A stretch of 64,000 bases of DNA from SAR86 cluster bacterium (lineage in GTDB: Bacteria; Pseudomonadota; Gammaproteobacteria; Magnimaribacterales; TMED112): assembly GCA_023703555.1 (NCBI GenBank), contig CP097968.1:939252-1003251 (forward strand). The letters run 5' to 3'. This document shows, in pieces, positions 56,629 to 64,000 of the stretch; positions within the stretch are counted from its first letter, which is position 1; every line of letters begins with the position of its first letter. The position numbers and the translations under genes are program-made. Below the pieces are notes generated by a model, which saw only the letters and a list, made by a program, of their open reading frames with translations, did no database searches and had not been told where the DNA came from.

Positions 56629-57489
56629 TTAAAGTGAAATTTTTTCAATAATTCCATCTAACTCGTCGTATGAATAATATTTAATGAGCAGCCTCCCTTT
56701 ACCGTCCTTATCATCTATTATGACTTTGGAGCCTAACTTTGAGCTTAATGCCGACTCCAGATTCAGCTCATCGCGTGTCTTGCTCTGTTTTTTTGTAAAT
56801 AAAGGTTGTTTAGAGTGGAGCATTTTCTCAAGATCTCGAATAGAGAGATTTTGTTTAAGAATTTCATTTAACATGCTCTCAGCTTTTGTTGGCTCTAAGC
56901 CAAGGAGCACTTTGGCATGGCCCTCGCTTATGTTTCCTTTTTTTAATTCTGTTTGTGCTTTGGTGGATAAGGACAACAACCTTAATGAATTTGCTATGGA
57001 GCTTCTCGGTTTCCCAACTTTTTTTGCCATCTCCTCTTGTGTGTAACCAAACTCGTTTTTCAACCTTTGATAACCCATAGAAATATCTATAGGATTTAGG
57101 TCCTCTCTTTGCACATTCTCCAAGATTGCTATTTCAAGTGATTGAACATTTGAAACATCAACTACAACGGCTGGTATATTTTTCAAACCGGCAAGCTTTG
57201 CCGCCCTTAACCTTCTTTCTCCTGCAATTAACTCAAAACCTTTATTGAGACCTCTAACAAGTATTGGCTGCACAACACCATGCTCTTTTATTGATTCTGA
57301 GAGTTGTAAAAGGGCTTTTTCATCAAACTCAGTGCGAGGTTGAAACTGATTGGCTACAATTGTTGAAATTAAAATCTCATTACTTTCCTGGTTGGGTTTA
57401 TTCTTTGATTTTGATGTTTTTGTAGGTTGGGGTGTAGTTTCTCCAAGCAAAGCTTCGAGGCCTTTATTTAGCGATGTTTTTTTTGCCAT
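56629..57489 (-). CDS. parB: Chromosome-partitioning protein ParB
   Basis: This 286-residue CTP-dependent DNA clamp binds parS sites near the origin. It has the N-terminal nucleotide-binding GERRLRAAKLAGL, IAILENVQREDLNPIDISMG, and the helix-turn-helix with YTQEEMAKKVGKPRSSIANSL, then a C-terminal dimer domain. I chose ATG 57489 over TTG 57495. It overlaps the parA end by 26 bases. I found no 16-base parS palindrome close by. Confidence 0.96.
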   Translation of the reverse strand: MAKKTSLNKGLEALLGETTPQPTKTSKSKNKPNQESNEILISTIVANQFQPRTEFDEKALLQLSESIKEHGVVQPILVRGLNKGFELIAGERRLRAAKLAGLKNIPAVVVDVSNVQSLEIAILENVQREDLNPIDISMGYQRLKNEFGYTQEEMAKKVGKPRSSIANSLRLLSLSTKAQTELKKGNISEGHAKVLLGLEPTKAESMLNEILKQNLSIRDLEKMLHSKQPLFTKKQSKTRDELNLESALSSKLGSKVIIDDKDGKGRLLIKYYSYDELDGIIEKISL

Positions 57490-58246
57490 TTTCAAATTTT
57501 CTTATAAATTCTCCAGAAAGACTTAAGAAAGCCTCTGCACCTAATGATTTTATATCATAATCTACTATAGATTGGCCATAGCTTGGCGCCTCTGCAAGTC
57601 TTATATTTCTTGGAATAATTGTATTGAGCAATAATTTTTTAAAATGTTTTTCTAGCTGCTCCGAAACTTCTCTGGTGAGACGGTTTCTCCAATCAGCCAT
57701 GGTTCTAAGGATTGCAACAACCTCAATCCTCAAACCCCTTGATGCGTTTAGCTGTTCAATTGTGTTTTTTAGAGTTACCAGGCCTTCCAAAGCATAATAC
57801 TCACACTGAACTGGCACCAAGACCTTTCCCGAATATTCCATAGCATTAATTGTCAACAAGTTTAGGGATGGCGGGCAATCAAAAAAGATATAATCATAGT
57901 TCTTTTCCATTACCTTTAAATTGTTCGAAAAAAACTTTTCTCTGTGCTGGCTCCTCTCGATCTGCTTTTCTGTTGCCACAAGATTTTGATTTCCAGGAAT
58001 AATTTTATAGCCGCCTTGTGCATCAATGATGAAGTTTTCTATTTTTTTGTCGCTCTCAAAAAACTCAAACAATGACAAGCAATCTGAACCAGAAAGCCCT
58101 GCTGCTGAAGTTGCGTTTGCTTGTGGATCTACATCAATAAGCAAAACACTTCGGTTTGTTTTTGAAAGGCTTGCTGCAAGATTTACTGCGGTGGTGGTTT
58201 TGCCCACCCCACCTTTTTGGTTAGTTATTGCAATCTTTACTGCCAT
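57464..58246 (-). CDS. parA: Chromosome-partitioning ATPase ParA (Soj)
   Basis: This 260-residue deviant-Walker ATPase drives segregation of ParB-parS complexes. Motifs: the P-loop [20 protein letters not shown] in part at residues 8-27, LLIDVDPQANAT, and FFDCPPSLNLLTINAM. It lacks the extra N-terminal DNA-binding domain of plasmid P1-type ParA, as expected of chromosomal Soj. The genes parA and parB overlap, and parA overlaps rsmG by 26 bases. Confidence 0.97.
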   Translation of the reverse strand: MAVKIAITNQKGGVGKTTTAVNLAASLSKTNRSVLLIDVDPQANATSAAGLSGSDCLSLFEFFESDKKIENFIIDAQGGYKIIPGNQNLVATEKQIERSQHREKFFSNNLKVMEKNYDYIFFDCPPSLNLLTINAMEYSGKVLVPVQCEYYALEGLVTLKNTIEQLNASRGLRIEVVAILRTMADWRNRLTREVSEQLEKHFKKLLLNTIIPRNIRLAEAPSYGQSIVDYDIKSLGAEAFLSLSGEFIRKFENGKKNIAK

Positions 58247-58814
58247 ATATCTCTAAAGCCAACATTGGTCCTGTTGGGGCCTTATATCTGTTTATATTGT
58301 AATCATATATCAGGGGGGTTGCTGCATGTAATTCTTGTTTAGCTTTAGCATCATCTTTTTTTAAAAAAACAAGCCTTTCTACATTGTCTAGTGCATTTGT
58401 AATCTTCAAGGTTTTTCTAATTTCACCAAAAGCTTTAAAAACAAGGGTGTGTTTCTTTGAAAGCCTTATATCTTCAATTCTGGTGTGTGTTGGTAAGACA
58501 TTTTCAATGCCATGTTTGTTTATAACAAATTTTTGAAAGTTTATTTTTTTTAGATTTGAGTCTGCCGACAAAACAAACAAAGAAGGGTTTATAATAGCCC
58601 AAACAATGCCAGGCAAGCCAGCTCCAGAACCACAATCTACTACCCGTAACCCAACTTTATCCTTGATGGTCTCGTAGGCTTTAACGCAATCTAAGACCTG
58701 TTGTTTAAAAAATAATTCTGGGTCTTTGTATCCTGTAAGGTTGTGCTTTCTGTTTCTCTCAACAACCATGCTCGAAAAATCTTGGAGCTGGCTAGTTGTT
58801 TGCTTGGATAGCAT
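58221..58814 (-). CDS. rsmG: 16S rRNA (guanine527-N7)-methyltransferase
   Basis: RsmG (GidB) forms m7G527 in 16S rRNA. The 197-residue protein has the SAM motif [17 protein letters not shown] and a following D in SADSNLKK. It is slightly shorter than E. coli RsmG (207). It overlaps both mnmG (23 bases) and parA (26 bases), the familiar mnmG-rsmG-parA-parB order next to the origin. Confidence 0.96.
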   Translation of the reverse strand: MLSKQTTSQLQDFSSMVVERNRKHNLTGYKDPELFFKQQVLDCVKAYETIKDKVGLRVVDCGSGAGLPGIVWAIINPSLFVLSADSNLKKINFQKFVINKHGIENVLPTHTRIEDIRLSKKHTLVFKAFGEIRKTLKITNALDNVERLVFLKKDDAKAKQELHAATPLIYDYNINRYKAPTGPMLALEIYGSKDCNN

Positions 58815-60609
58815 TAAGTTTGCTTAGGTGTATTGTAATGGCATTTATTGCTGCCGGAGTTATGCCTTCAACAAACGAAGCATCACGCAAATTATTTGGT
58901 TTGTGTTTGTTCAGCTTTTCCTTGAGCTCTCCTGATAGACCAACCACCTCCTCAAAGTCAAAGATTAAACCCAAATCATATTCTTCAAGGTTTTTCATTT
59001 TTGAGATTTCCCTCTGTTGTTTTTCAACATAACCTTCGTAGCGTATATCGTAGTAAATGTCTGTGAAGTGCCTCTGGTTGCTGCCTATAAGTTTTTCAAT
59101 TTCTTCTTTTGAGAAATCATCTCTTTTACATAGATCGTGTGCTGAAATTTTTCTTTTACCTATGGTGGTTTTATGTTCTAAAAGAGAGTTTTTAATTTTT
59201 TCTTTATTGATTAATTTGCTTTCAAACAAACGTATTCGTTCTTGTGAAAGAAGTCCATATTTTTTTCCGACATCTGACATTCTGGTGTCTGCATTGTCCT
59301 GCCGAAGTAGAAGCCTATGTTCTGCCCTAGAGGTAAACATTCTGTAGGGCTCGCTTACACCTAGCCTTGTGAGGTCATCAATCATAACGCCCATATAGCT
59401 TTCTTGTCTTGTAGGCACCCATTCTTTTTGTCCTCGCACCTTTAAAGACGCATTAATGCCAGCAATCAGCCCTTGTGCTGCAGCTTCTTCGTAGCCTGTT
59501 GTTCCATTAATCTGTCCAGCTAGAAAAAGATTGCTGCACCCTTTAAGAGAAAGGTTTCTGTTAAGATTTCTTGGGTCGATATAGTCATACTCAACAGCAT
59601 AGCCTGGCTGCAGAATTTCTGCGCTCTCAAGACCTTTAATTGAATTAACATATTCTTGTTGTATTTTTACTGGAAGGCTTGTAGATATACCGTTTGGATA
59701 AAACCAATCATTATTTAAACCCTCTGGCTCAATAAATATTTGATGTGAATCTTTGTCTTTAAACCTCATAATTTTATCTTCTATAGAGGGGCAATATCTC
59801 GGCCCAACCCCCTTAATTAAACCAGCATACATTGCTGATTTTTCGATATTTTCTTTAATAATTTTGTGAGTTCTGGTGTTGGTGTTGGTGATAAAGCAGC
59901 TAGTTTGGTTTGGATGTTTATTGGCAGCCTCCATAAAAGACATATATTGACATTCTTCATCTCCGGGTTGTTTTTCAAGTAAGTCAAAGTTTATTGACTT
60001 GCCTGATAGGCGGGGTGGTGTTCCTGTTTTTAAACGTCCTACCAGAATATCTTTGCTGTAAAAAAATTTTTCTAGGCCTCCTGCTTTTTGTTCATCAATT
60101 CGTCCACCATCTTGTCTATCGTGGCCTATTAAGATATTTCCATTTAAAAATGTTCCCGTTGTCAAAACAAAGGACTCGGCAAAATAAGATTGGTTTTTAC
60201 CTTCGGCTTTTGTGATTAAATTGTCTATTTGATGAAAGTTTATTATTTCATCTTCAAAAACCTCGATACCCTCACTGAGAATTTTTTTTTGTATTGTTTT
60301 TTCGTAGAGCTTTTTATCTGTTTGCGCTCTTAAAGCCTGAACTGCCGGTCCTTTCTTTTTATTTAATGTTCTAAATTGTATGCCTGAGAGGTCAGTTGCT
60401 TCAGCCATATACCCTCCCAGAGCATCTATTTCCCTTGCAAGATGTGTTTTGCCAATGCCTCCAATTGCAGGGTTACAAGACATTCTGCCTATTTTTGTTG
60501 CATCTAAAGTGATCAGAGCAACCTGAAGACCCATTCTTTTTGCCGCCAACACAGCTTCAACTCCAGCATGCCCCCCACCTATCACTACTATATTAAATAT
60601 ATTATTCAT
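58792..60609 (-). CDS. mnmG: tRNA uridine 5-carboxymethylaminomethyl modification enzyme MnmG
   Basis: MnmG (GidA), with MnmE, adds the cmnm5 group at wobble uridine 34 of certain tRNAs. The 605-residue flavoprotein has the FAD motif [20 protein letters not shown] at about residues 8-27, the conserved [20 protein letters not shown], and the second FAD segment with [16 protein letters not shown]. The C-terminal helical domain that binds MnmE is present. A promoter candidate lies in the gap upstream. Confidence 0.97.
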   Translation of the reverse strand: MNNIFNIVVIGGGHAGVEAVLAAKRMGLQVALITLDATKIGRMSCNPAIGGIGKTHLAREIDALGGYMAEATDLSGIQFRTLNKKKGPAVQALRAQTDKKLYEKTIQKKILSEGIEVFEDEIINFHQIDNLITKAEGKNQSYFAESFVLTTGTFLNGNILIGHDRQDGGRIDEQKAGGLEKFFYSKDILVGRLKTGTPPRLSGKSINFDLLEKQPGDEECQYMSFMEAANKHPNQTSCFITNTNTRTHKIIKENIEKSAMYAGLIKGVGPRYCPSIEDKIMRFKDKDSHQIFIEPEGLNNDWFYPNGISTSLPVKIQQEYVNSIKGLESAEILQPGYAVEYDYIDPRNLNRNLSLKGCSNLFLAGQINGTTGYEEAAAQGLIAGINASLKVRGQKEWVPTRQESYMGVMIDDLTRLGVSEPYRMFTSRAEHRLLLRQDNADTRMSDVGKKYGLLSQERIRLFESKLINKEKIKNSLLEHKTTIGKRKISAHDLCKRDDFSKEEIEKLIGSNQRHFTDIYYDIRYEGYVEKQQREISKMKNLEEYDLGLIFDFEEVVGLSGELKEKLNKHKPNNLRDASFVEGITPAAINAITIHLSKLNAIQANN

Positions 60610-60792
60610 ATTATGTTTGTTATTTTTATTAGTGTTCTTGTTTTTGTTAATAAGTCGAAATTATATCTATTTATAAGGTTATAACAAAATCATAAAAGGA
60701 CCGGGTTGTTGTGTTTTTTTTATGATTAAGCTTTATTAAAAATGTGTATAAAATGTGAACAAAAAGATATCAACCAGCTATCTACAGTAAAA
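60610..60792. other. AT-rich gap with DnaA-box-like sites; candidate replication origin or part of it
   Basis: This 183-base gap between mnmG and mnmE is one of the few long gaps in the window. On the minus strand TTATACACA (60751-60743) matches the DnaA consensus TTATNCACA, and TTGTTCACA (60762-60754) differs at one base. CTATCTACA (60778-60786, plus) is a weaker match. The remaining gap is mostly A and T. Origins beside mnmG (gidA) are common, but the dnaA-rpmH gap just beyond the right edge is an equally good candidate. Confidence 0.35.
60660..60687 (-). promoter_or_regulatory. Candidate sigma-70 promoter of mnmG
   Basis: On the minus strand TTGTTA (60687-60682, 4 of 6) precedes a perfect TATAAT (60665-60660) by 16 bases, leaving a leader of about 45 bases to the mnmG ATG at 60609. 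Confidence 0.5.
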
Positions 60793-62097
60793 CTACTTAC
60801 CTATGCAGAACTTGCTAAATATTTCTCCTAGTATTTCCTCATTGTCGATGCCGCCTGTAATTTCATTTAAATTATTTAACACATCACGCAACTGTTGTGC
60901 ACGCAACTCTAAAACATCAGAACCTGATGCCTTAGAAGAAAGGACTTGAGCGCTTTCTTCAAGCTTGTCAAACACCCTTTCAGACACAAGCTTTCTTTCA
61001 TATGGAACATCAATTAGTTTTCTAATTTTTTCTTTCAACGAAGATATGCCATCACCTGTTATCGCGGATACAGATAGAAAACCATCTAACTTAGCCTTAT
61101 CAAGAAGGTCGGATTTATTTAAGACAAGCAGTTCATTTTTATTTGTTTTTGCACCAGAAATTTCACTTATATTGTCAAACACCCTGAGTGTTAAATCAGA
61201 GCTAGCAATTGCTTCGCTAGTTTTTGCTATGCCTTTTTCTTCAATCACACCCTTTGCCTCTCTAATCCCTGCAGTATCTTCAATCTGATATTCTACACCT
61301 TCAATGACAATATTTTTTCTAACCACATCTCTTGTTGTTCCCGCTTCGTCTGAAACAATCGCAACATCAGCTCCAACCAGCGCGTTAAAAAGAGATGATT
61401 TTCCAACATTAGGCTTTCCAGCCAAAACAACCCGCCCCCGTGTCTCTTCTTTTTCATAAGGCGCATAATCTACTAATAGCTGCATTAAATTCTCTTCAGA
61501 AACATGTATTTGCTTTTCTATGCTGTCTGTTTCAACTAAGTTAACATCACCCTCGTCTGAAAAATCTAGCTGCGACTCTATTTCTATAAGAACCGATCTT
61601 AAATCTTCAGCTATTTTATTAACCCTCCCAGCAAGACCCCCTTCTTTGAAATCATTTAGGGCATTTAATTGTTCGAAGCTCTCTGCCTCGACAGTTACCA
61701 TTATTGATTCTGCTTCTTGTATAGATATTTTATTATTTAAGTAGCTTCTTTTTGCAAATTCACCCGCCTCAGCCTTTCTTAAACCAAAGCTTTCAAGGAC
61801 ATCCATGATCTTTTTAACAAGAACGGGATTGCCGTGGGGTTGTATCTCTACGATGTGTTCGCCTGTAAAAGAGTCTGGTGCGGGAAAATTTAAAACCACA
61901 CAACTGTCTTTGAAGCCTTCATTTACAAGCGACCTAACAAAAACCCCCTTTTTTTCGTCAACCAGACCAACGTATTCTAAAAAACCTTTTGGTAAAGAGG
62001 CTCCAGTTACACGAATAATGCAGAGGGCAGACCTACCGTAAGGGGTAGAAAGAGCATAAATGGGGTCTGAATCATTAACCACCGCCACCACTTCCAT
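60793..62097 (-). CDS. mnmE: tRNA modification GTPase MnmE
   Basis: MnmE (TrmE), with MnmG, modifies wobble uridine. The 434-residue protein has the N-terminal formyl-THF-binding domain (PIYALSTPYGRSALCIIRVTG in two parts), helical domain, an inserted G domain with GKPNVGKSSLFNALVG, DTAGIRE and NKSD, and the invariant C-terminal CIGK. I chose ATG 62097, which overlaps yidC by 23 bases; an upstream frame from 62118 adds seven unlikely residues. Confidence 0.95.
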   Translation of the reverse strand: MEVVAVVNDSDPIYALSTPYGRSALCIIRVTGASLPKGFLEYVGLVDEKKGVFVRSLVNEGFKDSCVVLNFPAPDSFTGEHIVEIQPHGNPVLVKKIMDVLESFGLRKAEAGEFAKRSYLNNKISIQEAESIMVTVEAESFEQLNALNDFKEGGLAGRVNKIAEDLRSVLIEIESQLDFSDEGDVNLVETDSIEKQIHVSEENLMQLLVDYAPYEKEETRGRVVLAGKPNVGKSSLFNALVGADVAIVSDEAGTTRDVVRKNIVIEGVEYQIEDTAGIREAKGVIEEKGIAKTSEAIASSDLTLRVFDNISEISGAKTNKNELLVLNKSDLLDKAKLDGFLSVSAITGDGISSLKEKIRKLIDVPYERKLVSERVFDKLEESAQVLSSKASGSDVLELRAQQLRDVLNNLNEITGGIDNEEILGEIFSKFCIGK

Positions 62098-63592
62098 CAC
62101 TACCAACAACCCTTCCAACTATAAGCAGCTGAGGAATTATAGAAAGAAGCATGTTTATCACAGAATATATTACAACCGCAGCTGGCATGAATAGAAAAAT
62201 AAGAGTAATCATAGGCGGAAAAACAAACATCATTTGTTGAGCAACCTGTGCTTGCAGGCCTTGTGTTTGTGGTGGCTTAGGCATAAATTTTTGTGAAGCA
62301 AACATTAGAACACCCATCAAGACTGGGGTAATCATGAGCGGATCAGATTCGGCAAGATCGGGAATCCACAGAAAACCTTCACCCCTAAATTCAAAAGCCT
62401 CTCTAGCAACCCAAAACATAGCAATGAATATAGGGAATTGGGCGAAGAGCGGCAAACACCCAGCCGCTGGATTAAAACCCTCTTTTCTGTAAAGGGACAT
62501 CATTTCCATGCTCATTTTTTGCTGATCCCCTTTGTGGGTTTGTTGGATGTCTTGAATTTTTGGCGACAGCTCGCGCATTTTCACCATAGATTTAATTTGC
62601 ATGATTTGTAAAGGTGACAAAACAACTTTAAAAAGTATGGTTAGGATTATTATTGATAACCCCCAATCGTAAACAAAACTATTTATATAATTCATTACAA
62701 TTATAAAAAACTCACCTATACCAAAAACGAAACCTAAATCTAAATTGTACTTAAAGTGTGGCGCAACCCCCTCCAAGACTTCCTTCTTTTTTGGCCCCAA
62801 AAATATAAAAGTATCACTTTCAAAAACCCCTAAATTGGGCGTCATACTCTCTTCAAAACCAAACCTATATAATCCATTGCTGTCTTGAGGATATAAAACT
62901 ATATTCTGAGTGTTAATTGGATCAAAAACGGAAACAACAAAGTGTTTTTGAGAGTATCCAATCCAATGACCAATATACGACTCTTTGTTATCAATAGACG
63001 ACAACTGCTCATCGTTAAAGACATCATCATCGTGACTGTAAGCAAGATGATCCCGTGAGAATGAGGTCCCATAATCAATGGATTTATTTGCATCCCTATA
63101 GAAGGTTTTGAAAATTTTTATATCTCCAAAAGCAGCGCCTGGGGTAGATAGCTCATCCCTAATAAATAGTGAATAATCATCTGAGAATAAGAACGTTTTT
63201 CTTAGCTCAGACCCAAGGTTGTCTTTTTTTACCAATACCAACTCATCCTCACTAGCACTTTCAATATCGAAGCCATTTGCAGAAAAGCCTGATACCGATG
63301 TTTTAAAATAGAACCTTAATAACTCATCATTGGACATTAACCTTGTTTTATAGAGCCCACCCCTTTCAGTTTTTTCATTTAGGTACGCTTGCTTTATGGC
63401 GCCATCAAATGGGTCTATATGGATTTCAAGAAAATTGTTTTTAATAACTCTGTATGAGTTAATGTTTGAGCTGTTTTGAACGTATAAAGACCGCTCAAGT
63501 TTCTCTTCTTTGTTTAGATTGGTCCAGTCGTAGATGAGAGCAAACAAGAAGCCCACAGTGACAAATAAAAATAAATTTCTAGGATTTAACAT
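62075..63592 (-). CDS. yidC: Membrane protein insertase YidC
   Basis: YidC inserts and folds inner-membrane proteins such as ATP synthase c. The 505-residue gammaproteobacterial form has an N-terminal helix (NLFLFVTVGFLFALIYDW), a large periplasmic P1 domain (about residues 50-290), and five C-terminal helices with the hydrophilic-groove Arg region, including LPLFAQFPIFIAMFWVARE. It ends with a Gly-rich tail (SDGSGGGG). It overlaps rnpA by 14 bases; no yidD lies between. Confidence 0.96.
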   Translation of the reverse strand: MLNPRNLFLFVTVGFLFALIYDWTNLNKEEKLERSLYVQNSSNINSYRVIKNNFLEIHIDPFDGAIKQAYLNEKTERGGLYKTRLMSNDELLRFYFKTSVSGFSANGFDIESASEDELVLVKKDNLGSELRKTFLFSDDYSLFIRDELSTPGAAFGDIKIFKTFYRDANKSIDYGTSFSRDHLAYSHDDDVFNDEQLSSIDNKESYIGHWIGYSQKHFVVSVFDPINTQNIVLYPQDSNGLYRFGFEESMTPNLGVFESDTFIFLGPKKKEVLEGVAPHFKYNLDLGFVFGIGEFFIIVMNYINSFVYDWGLSIIILTILFKVVLSPLQIMQIKSMVKMRELSPKIQDIQQTHKGDQQKMSMEMMSLYRKEGFNPAAGCLPLFAQFPIFIAMFWVAREAFEFRGEGFLWIPDLAESDPLMITPVLMGVLMFASQKFMPKPPQTQGLQAQVAQQMMFVFPPMITLIFLFMPAAVVIYSVINMLLSIIPQLLIVGRVVGSDGSGGGG

Positions 63593-63872
63593 TCAAATAA
63601 GACTTTAATTCATCTACAAACTCTACGTCATTTTTCTTAAATTTTATCAAAAAATTAAAATTATTTTTGTCGCCACAATCAACCCTGAATAACTCTTTTA
63701 CCTTTCTTCTCAGCATGTTTCTGGTTGTTGATTTTGGACAAATTTTTTTTGGAATTAGAACCAATAAACCTCCATCTCCTTGAGATTCATTTTTTAAAAC
63801 ACTTCCATGTTCAGTATCAAAGACGCAATTCCAAGAGTACATGCCTTTAGTTAACTTTTTTAAAGATTTCAT
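63579..63872 (-). CDS. rnpA: Ribonuclease P protein component
   Basis: RnpA helps RNase P RNA cleave tRNA 5' leaders. The RNR box appears as TTRNMLRRKVKELFR, preceded by LLVLIPKKI in place of the usual GLxVxKK strand. From ATG 63872 (GAGG 8 bases upstream) the protein is 97 residues, short of the common 110-120. The frame stays open upstream through rpmH to an ATG at 63977, but those residues read like rpmH out of frame. The gene starts 16 bases after rpmH ends. Confidence 0.9.
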   Translation of the reverse strand: MKSLKKLTKGMYSWNCVFDTEHGSVLKNESQGDGGLLVLIPKKICPKSTTRNMLRRKVKELFRVDCGDKNNFNFLIKFKKNDVEFVDELKSYLNVKS

Positions 63873-63888
63873 TTTTTGTGCCTCTTGC

Positions 63889-63999
63889 TTAGACAGACAA
63901 CGATTTACGCCCTTTTGCTCTGCGATTAGAAAGGATAGCTCTACCAGCTTTAGATGACATTCTTTCACGAAAACCATGTGTTCGTTTTCTTTTCACGTT
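63889..63999 (-). CDS. rpmH: 50S ribosomal protein L34, C-terminal part (gene continues past the right edge)
   Basis: The last 36 codons of rpmH are visible, reading [20 protein letters not shown] and then [16 protein letters not shown] before TAA (63891-63889). This is the invariant basic core of L34; about eight N-terminal residues and the start lie past base 64000. The rpmH-rnpA-yidC-mnmE order is the conserved bacterial origin-region operon, with dnaA expected just outside. Confidence 0.97.
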   Translation of the reverse strand, partial: NVKRKRTHGFRERMSSKAGRAILSNRRAKGRKSLSV

Positions 64000-64000
64000 C

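Overview
The window looks like a compact, AT-rich chromosome segment of a marine gammaproteobacterium, most probably of the SAR86 type. That placement is inference: it rests on the low G+C visible throughout (not computed), very short or overlapping gene junctions, an exported sulfatase / TonB receptor / glycosidase set, a Vibrio/Shewanella-style TonB2 operon (DUF3450, TtpC, ExbB2, ExbD2, TonB2, TPR), and classic gammaproteobacterial gene orders such as sulfite-exporter-family permease, lgt, thyA, folA and atpBEFHAGDC, glmU, glmS. I see no rRNA, tRNA, CRISPR, insertion sequence or phage gene. No gap between genes exceeds 300 bases; the longest are 279 bases (20024-20302), 202 bases (25576-25777) and 183 bases (60610-60792).

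Layout: 2-796 is the 3' end of a sulfatase cut by the left edge. 894-7317 is housekeeping: a DsbA-like isomerase, a 3-methyladenine glycosylase, an AspT-type aminotransferase back to back with rmuC, then permease, lgt, thyA, folA. 7319-12629 (minus) is a TonB2-type energy-transduction operon. 12728-20023 holds a DUF1295 membrane protein, efp, argS, a SPOR protein, yggS, yggT, and on the minus strand rpoH-thiS-thiG-trmB. 20303-25575 (minus) is a 2OG-Fe(II) oxygenase, uvrD, lipB, lipA, yaaA. 25654-35068 is a variable block of small membrane proteins, a ceramidase-like CREST protein, PepSY, cupin, SMR and MerC-like proteins, an unusual exported lyase of the fumarase/adenylosuccinate lyase superfamily, and an Nmad3 protein (a family linked to DNA base modification) coupled to an exported SnoaL-like protein.

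35145-46064 is the catabolic region: three full sulfatases, a family 3 glycoside hydrolase, a TonB-dependent receptor that stops in mid-barrel, plus FAH, VOC and GST family enzymes. The exported sulfatases and GH3 could desulfate and trim a sulfated glycan, with uptake energised by the TonB2 operon 23 kb away; this link is inference. 46974-64000 (minus) is the conserved neighbourhood of the replication origin: glmS, glmU, the F-type ATP synthase, parB, parA, rsmG, mnmG, mnmE, yidC, rnpA and the 3' part of rpmH. DnaA-box-like sites lie between mnmG and mnmE.

Functions are assigned from motifs and remembered family knowledge; no database search was run.
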